13,677 bases of DNA, from positions 1 to 13,677 of the forward strand of contig JACQHV010000157.1 in NCBI GenBank assembly GCA_016198885.1. The letters run 5' to 3'. Of this stretch, positions 1 to 7,301 are shown piece after piece. Made by a program: the position numbers and the translations under genes. Below the pieces are notes generated by a model. The model saw only the letters and a list, made by a program, of their open reading frames with translations, was not told the DNA's origin and did not search any database. Source of the stretch: Gammaproteobacteria bacterium (GTDB taxonomy: Bacteria > Pseudomonadota > Gammaproteobacteria > Eutrophobiales > Eutrophobiaceae). The number at the start of each line of letters is the position of its first letter. Within the stretch, counting starts at the first letter, position 1.

Positions 1-426
1 ACCGGGCCGGAGATCTGGCGTGATACCGACGGCAAAGTGACTCACTTTGTCAGTGCCATGGGCACGACCGGTACCATTATGGGGGTATCGCGTTATCTGA
101 AGGAAAAAAATCCGGACGTCCAGATTATCGGCGTCCAGCCCGCAGGTGATGAGAGTATCCCCGGGATCCGCCGCTGGCCGCCTGAATATCTACCGAAGAT
201 CTTTGATCGCAAGCGGGTTGATCGAATCATTGACATTACTCCGGCAGAAGCAGAAGACATGACACGGCGGCTCGCGGCAGAGGAAGGCATCTTTGCCGGT
301 ATCTCTTCAGGAGGGGCGGTTTCTGCAACACTGAGATTATCTGTGGAACTTACGAATGCGGTCATTGTTACCATTATTTGTGATCGGGGGGATCGTTACC
401 TCTCTGCGAATGTTTTCAAAGGTTAA
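1..426 (+). CDS. cysM: Cysteine synthase B, 3' part (5' end outside the window)
   Basis: This is the C-terminal 141 residues of a PLP-dependent O-acetylserine (thiol)-lyase, which makes cysteine from O-acetylserine and sulfide or thiosulfate in the cytoplasm. The reading frame is open from base 1 (TGPEIWRDTDGKVTHF), so the gene begins upstream. Visible family signatures are the GTTGTIMG loop, which binds the PLP phosphate in this fold, and GISSGGAV near the C-terminus. The ending CDRGDRYLS is typical of CysM/CysK. The PLP lysine lies in the missing N-terminal part. I prefer CysM over CysK because of the short C-terminus and the ICDRGDRYLS ending, but the two are close relatives. An 86-nt gap follows with no clear hairpin terminator. 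Confidence 0.9.
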   Translation, partial: TGPEIWRDTDGKVTHFVSAMGTTGTIMGVSRYLKEKNPDVQIIGVQPAGDESIPGIRRWPPEYLPKIFDRKRVDRIIDITPAEAEDMTRRLAAEEGIFAGISSGGAVSATLRLSVELTNAVIVTIICDRGDRYLSANVFKG

Positions 427-440
427 ATAATTACTGCCAG

Positions 441-470
441 TGAAAACCCGACGGAGATTTTTGCGTTACA
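441..470 (+). promoter_or_regulatory. Weak candidate promoter upstream of the 3'-5' exonuclease gene
   Basis: TGAAAAC (441-447), 16 nt, then CGTTACA (464-470). This has the same spacing as the two strong elements at 6387 and 7302 (TGTCAAC-N16-CGTTATA), with two changes in the first box and one in the second. It ends 42 nt before the ATG at 513. A chance match is quite possible. Confidence 0.2.
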
Positions 471-512
471 AGGATGTACAGTGCTCAATAATTTTACCCG
501 CCTGTTTAAACC

Positions 513-1289
513 ATGAATATTCTTGTATTCGATATTGAAACCATTCCGGATGTTGAATCTGCGCGACGGCTTTATGATCTTCACGATCTGAATGACAGGG
601 ACGCTGCCGAAGTGATGTTCAGCCAGCGCCGCCAGGAAACCGGTGGCAGCAATGAATTCCTGCGGCATCATCTGCATAAGGTTGTCGCCATATCGGTTGT
701 GTTACACACGGCGGACAAGCTCAGCGTCTGGTCCCTGGGTGAAAGAAATTCACCGGAAAAGGAACTTGTCCAACGGTTTTATGATGGTATCGAACGATAT
801 ACGCCGTTACTCGTTTCCTGGAATGGACGCGGTTTTGATCTGCCGGTTCTGCATTATCGAGCGTTGCTGCATGGCATCAGCGCACCCCGCTATTGGGAAA
901 CGGGAGAAGAAGATCAAAGCTTTCGCTGGAATAATTATCTCAATCGTTTTCATGAGCGCCATACGGACTTAATGGATGTTCTCTCAGGTTATGAAGGCAG
1001 GGCGGTTGCATCACTTGCCGATATGGCTAACATACTTGGTTTCCCCGGCAAGATGGGGATGAGCGGTGACAAGGTATGGGATTGCTTTATCAACGGCGAT
1101 ATTGAATCAATACGTAATTACTGTGAGACAGATGTATTAAATACCTATCTGATCTTCCTGCGTTATGAACTGATGCGCGGCCGCCAGACCCGGGCGGGAT
1201 ATGATGCAGAATGCCATAAAGTGCGGGATATGTTGAAAGCCGAAAAAAAACCTCATCTCGCTGAATTTCTGAAGGCATGGAGAGAATAG
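513..1289 (+). CDS. PolB-like 3'-5' exonuclease (DNA_pol_B_exo2 family)
   Basis: A 258-residue stand-alone DEDD-fold 3'-5' exonuclease of the kind annotated as predicted PolB-associated exonuclease. Exo I is FDIETIPD with D7 and E9, Exo II is SWNGRGFDLPVL with N104 and D109, and Exo III is NYCETDVLNTY with Y203 and D207. These supply the four acidic metal ligands expected for two-metal hydrolysis. No polymerase domain is attached, and the length suits the stand-alone family. Substrate and partners are not known from sequence; DNA end trimming during repair is the usual guess. The ATG at 513 has no convincing Shine-Dalgarno, but Exo I begins at residue 6, so translation must start about here. 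rlmD follows after 19 nt, suggesting co-transcription. Confidence 0.85.
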   Translation: MNILVFDIETIPDVESARRLYDLHDLNDRDAAEVMFSQRRQETGGSNEFLRHHLHKVVAISVVLHTADKLSVWSLGERNSPEKELVQRFYDGIERYTPLLVSWNGRGFDLPVLHYRALLHGISAPRYWETGEEDQSFRWNNYLNRFHERHTDLMDVLSGYEGRAVASLADMANILGFPGKMGMSGDKVWDCFINGDIESIRNYCETDVLNTYLIFLRYELMRGRQTRAGYDAECHKVRDMLKAEKKPHLAEFLKAWRE

Positions 1290-1308
1290 TTTTTTGAATG
1301 TTTGAATA

Positions 1309-2634
1309 ATGTCCCGTCGCCATAAAATATTGTCCGCCGAACCCGTTGCCGCACAGATTGAATCACTCACACACGAAGGACGCGGTATTGCGTATGTGAA
1401 CGGCAAAACCACGTTTATTGATGGGACATTACCCGGTGAAAAGGTCTTGTTTCAATATCGACGACGGCGTGCCCGCTATGATGAAGGAAAACTGACGGAG
1501 ATCATAAACCCCTCACCGGAACGTGTTGATGCACCGTGTGAACATTATGATCAATGTGGCGGATGCAGCCTGCAACATACCACGCCGCAATTTCAGATTG
1601 AGCGCAAGCAGGCCGTTTTGCTGGAACAATTGCAATATATCGGCAGGGTACAGCCGGAACAAATCCTGCCACCACTAACAGGCCCGGTCTGGGGATACCG
1701 CCGCAAAGCGAGACTGAGCGTCAAATATGTTGAGAAAAAAGGCAGGGTGCTGGTGGGTTTCCTGGAAAAATACAGCCCGTATGTTGCCGATCTCAAGAGC
1801 TGTGTGGTTTTGCACCCTTCGGCGGGATTGATTCTCACGGATTTGCAGACCGTTATCAGCCAACTTTCTGTTCACCGGAAAATACCACAGATTGAAATTG
1901 CGGTGACAGACAAAACTACTGCACTGGTGTTCAGACATATCATGCCATTGACGGAGAGTGATCTGGCGATATTGAAAAAATTCGAGGATAAGCACAAAGT
2001 TGATATTTATTTACAACCCGCAGGACTGGAATCGGTTACCCCGCTTTCCCCAGGCAATGCAACAGCCCTGTCGTATTGTCTGCCGGAGTATAATGTTGAA
2101 ATTTTTTTTGAGCCAACCGACTTTATACAAAACAATTATGAAATTAATGTTGCTATGGTTAATTTTGCCCTTGAGTTGCTTGAACCCGGCGGTTCTGATC
2201 ATGTGCTTGATCTGTTTTGCGGTCTCGGCAATTTTTCCCTGCCACTTGCGCGTAAATCAGCAAGAGTCACCGGAGTTGATGGCGACACCGGATTAATCGA
2301 ACGCGCAAGATCGAATTCCCGGCATAATAAAGTTACTAATATCGAATTTCATATTGCCAATCTTGCGGATCAGGATTTGCAGGCGAGTTTTCTACAACAC
2401 GAATATCTGAAAGTCCTGCTTGACCCTCCACGTGCCGGGGCACCGGAGATTATTTACAACATGGATTTTAAGGGCGTGAAGAGGATTGTATATGTGTCTT
2501 GTAATCCGGCAACATTGGCACGTGATGCGGGCATTCTGGTGGAAAAAAAAGGTTTTCATTTGCAAAAGGCGGGTGTTATGGATATGTTTCCACATACATC
2601 ACATATTGAATCCATTGCACTGTTTGTGCGTTGA
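1309..2634 (+). CDS. rlmD: 23S rRNA (uracil(1939)-C(5))-methyltransferase RlmD
   Basis: A 441-residue SAM-dependent RNA methyltransferase that makes m5U at position 1939 of 23S rRNA (E. coli numbering). An N-terminal TRAM-like RNA-binding region spans about residues 10-68. A [4Fe-4S] cluster motif follows with C77, C83 and C86 (CEHYDQCGGC) and the fourth cysteine C165. The SAM-binding motif VLDLFCGLGNFSLP starts at residue 299. DPPRAG and the catalytic VSCNPATLARD motif, with nucleophile C398, lie near the C-terminus. All key residues are present and the length matches E. coli RlmD. The Fe-S cysteines favour RlmD over TrmA. The ATG at 1309 lacks a good Shine-Dalgarno. The stop TGA overlaps the TTG start of the next gene. 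Confidence 0.95.
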   Translation: MSRRHKILSAEPVAAQIESLTHEGRGIAYVNGKTTFIDGTLPGEKVLFQYRRRRARYDEGKLTEIINPSPERVDAPCEHYDQCGGCSLQHTTPQFQIERKQAVLLEQLQYIGRVQPEQILPPLTGPVWGYRRKARLSVKYVEKKGRVLVGFLEKYSPYVADLKSCVVLHPSAGLILTDLQTVISQLSVHRKIPQIEIAVTDKTTALVFRHIMPLTESDLAILKKFEDKHKVDIYLQPAGLESVTPLSPGNATALSYCLPEYNVEIFFEPTDFIQNNYEINVAMVNFALELLEPGGSDHVLDLFCGLGNFSLPLARKSARVTGVDGDTGLIERARSNSRHNKVTNIEFHIANLADQDLQASFLQHEYLKVLLDPPRAGAPEIIYNMDFKGVKRIVYVSCNPATLARDAGILVEKKGFHLQKAGVMDMFPHTSHIESIALFVR

Positions 2635-4160
2635 GTAATGTAAATTTATCCGGTAATTTAATAAAACAGAATACACTTGAATTCTGTATCTCTATTCTGT
2701 TTTTATTTCTTTGCAGTGCATGCACTCAACAATATGATAATGCGATCCGTTTTGGTCTGAGTACGGCGCCTGTCACACTGGATCCACGGTATGCGACGGA
2801 TGCCGTGTCCCACAGGATTAACCGGCTAATCTACCGGAGACTGGTGGATTTCGATGAAAATTTTCACGTTGTTCCTTCGCTTGCGAATTGGGAACAACTT
2901 GAACCGTCTCTCTATCGTTTCACACTGGGCAGGGAAGGGCGCCGTTTCCATAATGGTGACTATCTGACGGCAAATGATGTCAAGGCGACGTATGATTTCA
3001 TTCTCGATCCTGCCAATGTTTCGCCTCACCTTGCAGTATTGAGCATGATAGAAAGGATCGAGGCCGTTGATGATGACACGATTGATTTTTATTTGCATGA
3101 TGCTGATCCTCTTTTCCCCGGTCGGGTGGTCATTGGTATTTTGCCGCAACGATTAATCGTGAGAGACCATCCTTTTCTTCACTCACCTGTCGGTAGCGGT
3201 ACGGTAAAATTCATGGACTGGCCGGGCGAAAACAACCTGAAATTGCAGAGATTAAGCGATGCGCAAGAAGTCCATTTTATTACGGTAAAGGATCCGACAG
3301 TCCGTGTCCTCAAGCTGCTGCGCGGAGAGATCGATCTCATACAGGGAGATCTGCCTTTTGAGCTACTTGCCTGGCTGAAAGAAAATCATGATATTACAGT
3401 TGAGACAGAGCATGGCAATACGTTTACCTATCTTGGTTTCAATATGAACAATCCGGTTCTTGGACAGTTGATCGTACGGCAAGCCATTGCCTGTGCGCTG
3501 GATCGCGCAGCCATTATTAAATACGTTCTGGGCGGGGCGGCACGCAAGGCAGGTACTCTTTTACCCCCAGGTCACTGGTCCGGTCATCCTGCCCTTGATG
3601 GCTATGCGTACAATCCGGCAGAGTCCCGCAAACTGCTTAAACAGGCGGGTTATGATCTGAACAATCCATTACGCTTTACCTACAAGACATCCAATAACCC
3701 GTTGCGTGTCCGTCTGGCAACAATTATCCAGTACCAGTTGCAACAGGTCGGAATCAGTGTGGATATCCGCAGTTATGACTGGGGCACATTTTACGGTGAT
3801 ATCAAGACAGGAAATTTCCAGATGTACAGTCTTTCCTGGGTTGGCCTGAACACCCCGGATATATTCCGCTATGTATTTCATAGCTCTTCAATTCCACCCA
3901 CAGGGGCCAATCGCGGGCGTTATAATGATGCAACGGTAGATACATTAATTGAAATGGCGGAGAAGCATTCGAATTTGCAGGACCAGGCAAATATATACCG
4001 GAAACTTCAGGAATATCTGCATGAACAATTGCCCTATATTCCACTTTGGTATGAAGATAATATTCTGGCAAGACGGAAAAATATTACAGGATATACACTG
4101 TTTGCAGATGGTAGTTACGATGGCCTGTTGAACGCACAAAAAACAGTTATTGGTGATTAG
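2631..4160 (+). CDS. Peptide/oligopeptide ABC transporter substrate-binding lipoprotein (SBP family 5)
   Basis: A 509-residue family 5 (DppA/OppA/MppA-type) solute-binding protein. The N-terminus is a lipoprotein-like signal: hydrophobic stretch at about residues 18-30, then LFLCSAC with the likely lipidated Cys at 31; the -3 Cys is atypical. The body has family hallmarks such as SLANWE, FHNGDYLTANDVKATYDF and the C-terminal LPYIPLWYEDN. The start is TTG at 2631, overlapping the rlmD stop by 4 nt; the nearby ATG at 2638 is out of frame and meets a stop at once, so TTG is the best choice and implies translational coupling. Matching permeases lie 6 kb away at 10309-12026. The substrate is not readable; murein peptides are plausible given the YkuD and NagZ neighbours. 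Confidence 0.85.
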   Translation: MSNVNLSGNLIKQNTLEFCISILFLFLCSACTQQYDNAIRFGLSTAPVTLDPRYATDAVSHRINRLIYRRLVDFDENFHVVPSLANWEQLEPSLYRFTLGREGRRFHNGDYLTANDVKATYDFILDPANVSPHLAVLSMIERIEAVDDDTIDFYLHDADPLFPGRVVIGILPQRLIVRDHPFLHSPVGSGTVKFMDWPGENNLKLQRLSDAQEVHFITVKDPTVRVLKLLRGEIDLIQGDLPFELLAWLKENHDITVETEHGNTFTYLGFNMNNPVLGQLIVRQAIACALDRAAIIKYVLGGAARKAGTLLPPGHWSGHPALDGYAYNPAESRKLLKQAGYDLNNPLRFTYKTSNNPLRVRLATIIQYQLQQVGISVDIRSYDWGTFYGDIKTGNFQMYSLSWVGLNTPDIFRYVFHSSSIPPTGANRGRYNDATVDTLIEMAEKHSNLQDQANIYRKLQEYLHEQLPYIPLWYEDNILARRKNITGYTLFADGSYDGLLNAQKTVIGD

Positions 4161-4185
4161 TGATTAATAGTCAGTTATAAAATAT

Positions 4186-4677
4186 ATGAAAAAATATTAT
4201 CACATTGAGATAAACATAAACGAACAAAAACTGAGGTTGTGCAATGGTAAAAAAATTGAAAAAGAGTATCCCGTCTCGACGGCGAAAAACGGTGCAGGAG
4301 AATTGATAGACAGTGAATGTACGCCGCGGGGTGAACATATTATCGCCGAAAAAATCGGTGCGGATTGCCTCCCAAATACCGTTTTCGTCGAACGCCTTCC
4401 AACAGGGGAAATCTACTCACCCGAACTCAGAAAACACTTTCCTGACCGTGACTGGATCCTTACAAGAATATTATGGTTGAAAGGTGAGGAACCCGGATGT
4501 AACCAGGGCGGTGATGTCGACAGCCATGAACGGTTTATTTATATCCATGGTAGTCCGGATGATGTGCAGATGGGTAAGCCCGGATCGCGAGGTTGTATCC
4601 GTATGTGCAATAGGGATGTGATTGAATTGTTTGATAAGGTTATTGCAGGAACGCGGGTAGTTGTTTTTGAAAAATAA
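4186..4677 (+). CDS. YkuD-family enzyme without signal peptide (possible cytoplasmic L,D-carboxypeptidase, ElsL-like)
   Basis: A 163-residue protein consisting almost only of a YkuD catalytic domain. The catalytic signature is intact: H121 in IYIHGSPDD and C137 in SRGCIRM, with R139 after it. Most YkuD proteins are exported L,D-transpeptidases, but this one begins MKKYYHIEININEQ with no signal peptide, TM segment or peptidoglycan-binding module. A cytoplasmic YkuD protein, ElsL of Acinetobacter baumannii, is known as an L,D-carboxypeptidase that trims tetrapeptides during murein recycling. Compact size, predicted cytoplasmic location and nearby peptide-transport and nagZ genes suggest a similar job here. 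That is inference, and a generic L,D-transpeptidase annotation would be the alternative. It starts 25 nt after the substrate-binding gene with no clear Shine-Dalgarno. Confidence 0.8.
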   Translation: MKKYYHIEININEQKLRLCNGKKIEKEYPVSTAKNGAGELIDSECTPRGEHIIAEKIGADCLPNTVFVERLPTGEIYSPELRKHFPDRDWILTRILWLKGEEPGCNQGGDVDSHERFIYIHGSPDDVQMGKPGSRGCIRMCNRDVIELFDKVIAGTRVVVFEK

Positions 4678-4723
4678 GATCAAGTGTTCTGCCATTAATT
4701 AAGGCATAGGGAGGTTTGTCCAC

Positions 4724-5533
4724 ATGAAAACGGCAGCCTCGACTGTCTGTCCGAAATGCAACTATGTGCGTACGGTGGCCGACATTGCACCGCCCTGGCA
4801 GTGCCCGGCCTGCGGTATTGCTTATCTCAAGTATCAGGGGTATATCAAGCGCGCGAAGCAGGTTATAACGCCACCGCGTTCCGGCGATATTGCACCGGAA
4901 TGGGCGTTTGATGGATCGGTCTGGTCGCTGATTATAGCGAATGTCTTTACTCTCACCGTGGCGCTTTACGAAGACTGGAACACAGTATCACTCATGATGC
5001 TCTATTGGGGACAAAGTGTGATCATCGGTATCGCAAATGTGTTTCGCATGCTCGCCCTGGATCGATTCTCGACGGAAAACTTCACCATGAACGGTCAGCA
5101 GGTAGATCCGACAACGTCAACGAAGCGACAGGTCGCGGCCTTCTTCGCCATACATTATGGTTTCTTTCATGCGGGTTATCTGGTCTTCTTGCTGGGTTTC
5201 CTGTTCAATGATTCGGATGGTGAAACACTGTTGGTACCGTGGTTCTTTGCCTGCATCGCAGTTTTCGCCGTGAACCACCTCTGGTCCTATCGTTATAATC
5301 GTGATCTGGATCAGCGGGGTACACCGAACATCGGCACTCTGATGTTTACGCCTTATCTGCGTATCGTGCCCATGCACTTGACGATCATCTTCGGCGGTTT
5401 GTTTGTAAATTCGGGATTTGGCTTGCTGCTTTTCGGTACGCTCAAGACCCTGGCGGATGCCGGAATGCATCTTGTTGAGCATGCGCAACTCAAGAAGATC
5501 CGTGGTAAAAAATCAAGTGCTCTGATCCCTTGA
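4724..5533 (+). CDS. Zinc-ribbon multi-pass membrane protein, DUF6498-like
   Basis: A 269-residue protein of unknown function. Residues 9-30 form a CPKC-X14-CPAC zinc ribbon (C9, C12, C27, C30), followed by a linker and about six hydrophobic segments. The membrane part has YWGQSVIIGIANVFRM and FFAIHYGFFHAGY and ends in a KTLADAGMHLVEH segment, which resembles DUF6498 proteins. An excellent Shine-Dalgarno (AGGGAGG) sits about 8 nt before the ATG. It is 46 nt past the YkuD gene. Neither an enzymatic motif nor a substrate is recognisable. A ribbon fused to this membrane domain could be a regulatory or protein-contact module, but nothing here shows it. Confidence 0.75.
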   Translation: MKTAASTVCPKCNYVRTVADIAPPWQCPACGIAYLKYQGYIKRAKQVITPPRSGDIAPEWAFDGSVWSLIIANVFTLTVALYEDWNTVSLMMLYWGQSVIIGIANVFRMLALDRFSTENFTMNGQQVDPTTSTKRQVAAFFAIHYGFFHAGYLVFLLGFLFNDSDGETLLVPWFFACIAVFAVNHLWSYRYNRDLDQRGTPNIGTLMFTPYLRIVPMHLTIIFGGLFVNSGFGLLLFGTLKTLADAGMHLVEHAQLKKIRGKKSSALIP

Positions 5534-5616
5534 TTTCTTTAGTTCATGTAAGAATATATGTAGCTGAAGTATTGATATGTTTATCGGGATTTAACATCAT
5601 AAAACAGGAGAACGCC

Positions 5617-6321
5617 ATGAAATACAATTTATTAATTAAGGGCTGTTTAATGGCAGGTCTTTGCATTTTGCCGGTTACACAGCTTATGGCCGACGATGAG
5701 CAAGAGCAGAATGAAGACAAAGGAAGCAACGTTCAGGATATTGTTAATCTCCTTTTTGACAAGGAGGATGAAAAACGTGATGAAAAAAGCCTGGATATTC
5801 GTGAACAACTTGAAAAATTCACTCAAGAGGACAAGCAGGCATTTCATAAAAGCATACGTGATATGAGCCCGGAAGAACGTAAGGAATTCAGAAAAAAACT
5901 GCATGATATGAGTAATAAAGAACGCGCGGAGTATTTCCACGATCAGCGTGCGATGGGAAGATGCAAGCGTTATGCATGGCTGGAGCAACGACAGGAAAAA
6001 CGTGAAGAGAAACGCCAGGAGAAACGTCAGTCAGAAAAAGACAAGGAAAGCAACGAGGTAAAGGAAATTAATGTAGAAGACATTCTTAACACTCTTTTTG
6101 ATCAGGAGGATGAAAAATCCAAAGAGGACAAGAACGCTATTGCTAAACTGATTGAAGGTATGTCTTCTGATGATCAACTCGCGTTTGATGAAAATATACA
6201 GGACATGAACCCTGAAGAACGTAAAGAATTCAGAAAAAAGCTGCGAGAAATGGAACCGGAAGAGCGCAGAAAGTTTTTACGTAACCACCGTTTTCTGCAA
6301 TGTGAAAGATTTAGATATTAG
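5617..6321 (+). CDS. Exported charged helical protein with an internal 74-residue duplication
   Basis: A 234-residue exported protein of unknown function. The ATG at 5617 is chosen because CAGGAG lies 6 nt upstream and a signal peptide follows at once (hydrophobic core to about residue 23, likely cleavage LMA|DD at 25/26); a longer in-frame reading from 5530 has neither. The mature part is rich in Lys, Arg, Glu and Asp and predicted helical. Residues 38-111 and 152-225 align without gaps as two copies, each running from N-V-x-D-I-x-N-x-L-F-D-x-E-D-E-K to a PEERKEFRKKL segment. Each copy is followed by one Cys (C116, C229), the only cysteines of the mature protein. A basic linker (QEKREEKRQEKR) joins the copies. 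It shares the MSPEER motif with the next gene and the DUF3106-like gene at 9059. Confidence 0.75.
   Translation: MKYNLLIKGCLMAGLCILPVTQLMADDEQEQNEDKGSNVQDIVNLLFDKEDEKRDEKSLDIREQLEKFTQEDKQAFHKSIRDMSPEERKEFRKKLHDMSNKERAEYFHDQRAMGRCKRYAWLEQRQEKREEKRQEKRQSEKDKESNEVKEINVEDILNTLFDQEDEKSKEDKNAIAKLIEGMSSDDQLAFDENIQDMNPEERKEFRKKLREMEPEERRKFLRNHRFLQCERFRY
5728..5949 (+). repeat. Internal duplication, copy 1 (residues 38-111)
   Basis: The first of two gapless 74-codon copies inside the 5617 gene; the partner is at 6070-6291, offset 342 nt. The best conserved DNA is around GAAGAACGTAAGGAATTCAG, which differs by one base between copies, suggesting a fairly young duplication or strong constraint. Confidence 0.8.
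6070..6291 (+). repeat. Internal duplication, copy 2 (residues 152-225)
   Basis: The second 74-codon copy, aligned to 5728-5949 with no gaps. The N-terminal NVEDILNTLFDQEDEK segment and the NPEERKEFRKKL segment keep the same offset (45 residues) as in copy 1, while the middle has diverged. Confidence 0.8.
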
Positions 6322-6386
6322 TTGGTTATAATATCCATCTTTTAAGGCTGGAGAGAGTAAAATCAAATCACTACTGTACTTTTTCC

Positions 6387-6416
6387 TGTCAACCTTTTCC
6401 ATGCCGGTGCGTTATA
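6387..6416 (+). promoter_or_regulatory. ECF-sigma-like promoter, copy 1
   Basis: TGTCAAC (6387-6393), a 16-nt spacer, then CGTTATA (6410-6416), ending 36 nt before the ATG at 6453. An element with identical boxes and spacing stands before the gene at 7369. The spacers agree at 12 of 16 positions, including CCGGTG just before the second box. The box-spacer-box layout suits an ECF sigma factor, and one is encoded at 7993-8532. That this sigma reads the element is inference. Confidence 0.65.
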
Positions 6417-6452
6417 GCCAGTACAAAGCATGAATCCATTCCGGAGAGCTCT

Positions 6453-7151
6453 ATGAAAAATGCGATGTTGATTATTCTCAGCCTGTTAAGCAGCGTAATT
6501 CTTGGTTCATATTCTTTGTCTGTCATGGCTGAGGATGATCAGACAGACAATCCACCTGCCGGACAGACCATGGATCGCAAGGAAGACCATCATAAGGGCT
6601 GGCGCGAGCATTGGGAAAATATGACTCCCGAAGAGAGGGAAAAATTCAGGGCGGAACGTGAAGCAATGCGCGAAAAGATGCAGAACATGACGCCGGAGGA
6701 AAGACAGGAATTCTGGAAGAAGCGCCGTGAAGAGAAACTTGCGAAAATGTCACCGGAGGAACGCAAGGCCTTCGAGGAACATCATCAGGCAATGCGGGAA
6801 AGGATTAAGAAAATGACACCGGAAGAAAGGCGGGTGTTTCGTGAAGAACGCATGCAGGAACAATTGGCGAAAATGACCCCGGAGGAAAGTGAACTGTTTG
6901 AGAAACACCGCAAGCGGATGCATGACAAATTGGAAAACATGAGCCCGGAGGACAGGGAAAAATTCAAGGCTGAACGTAAAGAAATGCGGGAAAAGATGGC
7001 CAACATGAGCCCCGGGGAAAGAAGGGAATTTCGTGAGCAGCACATGCGGGAACAAATGGAAGGCATGAGTCCGGAGGAAAAAAAGGAATTTGAAGAATTT
7101 CTCAGGTTGAAGCGGGAACGTCACAAGAACTGGCAAGAAGAACGGATTTAA
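6453..7151 (+). CDS. Exported MSPEER-repeat helical protein
   Basis: A 232-residue exported protein of unknown function. GGAGAG precedes the ATG, and a signal peptide ends at about VMA|ED (26/27). After a short His-containing linker (DHHKGWREHW), seven tandem units start at residues 57, 79, 99, 121, 141, 163 and 185, with a partial eighth at 205. Each begins M-(T/S)-P-E-E-R-x-x-F. Unit lengths are 22, 20, 22, 20, 22, 22 and 20, so the register nearly alternates. The protein has no cysteine, is dominated by Glu, Arg, Lys and Met, and should form a long helix or helical hairpins. The motif recalls DUF3106 and, more loosely, the LTxxQ motifs of the periplasmic CpxP/Spy chaperones. An ECF-like promoter lies upstream and a terminator downstream, so it appears to be a single-gene transcript. 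Confidence 0.8.
   Translation: MKNAMLIILSLLSSVILGSYSLSVMAEDDQTDNPPAGQTMDRKEDHHKGWREHWENMTPEEREKFRAEREAMREKMQNMTPEERQEFWKKRREEKLAKMSPEERKAFEEHHQAMRERIKKMTPEERRVFREERMQEQLAKMTPEESELFEKHRKRMHDKLENMSPEDREKFKAERKEMREKMANMSPGERREFREQHMREQMEGMSPEEKKEFEEFLRLKRERHKNWQEERI
6621..7064 (+). repeat. Seven tandem MSPEER-type coding repeats (22/20-residue units)
   Basis: Seven units of 66 or 60 nt, each opening with ATGA followed by a Ser/Thr-Pro-Glu codon run. Identity is clearer in protein than in DNA, so this is an aged protein repeat kept by selection rather than a fresh tandem array. One unit carries PEES (residues 143-146) and another PGER (187-190) instead of PEER. Confidence 0.85.
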
Positions 7152-7192
7152 GCATGATGAATATCCTCATACCGGTTAATTTTTGCATTGGC

Positions 7193-7206
7193 CATTCCAT
7201 GGAATG
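7193..7206. promoter_or_regulatory. Perfect 14-bp palindrome, possible operator
   Basis: CATTCCATGGAATG is fully self-complementary and lies 42 nt past the 6453 gene and ahead of the terminator. With no loop and no T-run of its own it looks more like a dimer-binding site than a terminator. It could also be chance. Confidence 0.25.
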
Positions 7207-7222
7207 ATTCGATAATATCTGA

Positions 7223-7256
7223 CAGTCAGGTGCATTATGCAAATGACTGCTTTTTT
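7223..7256 (+). terminator. Rho-independent terminator after the MSPEER gene
   Basis: CAGTCA (7223-7228) pairs with TGACTG (7244-7249). Inside, after a 2x2 mismatch, TGCA-TTA-TGCA forms an upper stem. C and six T follow (7251-7256). It would end the transcript of the 6453 gene and separate it from the promoter at 7302. Confidence 0.65.
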
Positions 7257-7301
7257 AAGTGTTAAAAGGCGACTCTCCCCTCTTCATTTCATTAAATCTC
7301 C

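Noticed and set aside
5117..5488. A 123-residue minus-strand frame opposite the DUF6498-like gene
   Set aside because: The plus-strand gene has a strong Shine-Dalgarno, a zinc ribbon and clear TM segments; the opposite frame has none of these.
5530..5616. N-terminal extension of the 5617 gene from 5530
   Set aside because: The extension overlaps the previous stop, has no ribosome-binding site and would bury the signal peptide 29 residues inside the protein.
6314..6335. GATATTA...TAATATC hairpin at the end of the 5617 gene as a terminator
   Set aside because: The stem is 7 bp of almost only A/T with an 8-nt loop and no real T-run, so it is too weak to call.
6750..7136. Long minus-strand reading frames opposite the MSPEER gene
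   Set aside because: They mirror the repeated codons of the plus-strand gene, lack a ribosome-binding site and any recognisable domain. The plus strand has a promoter, signal peptide and terminator.
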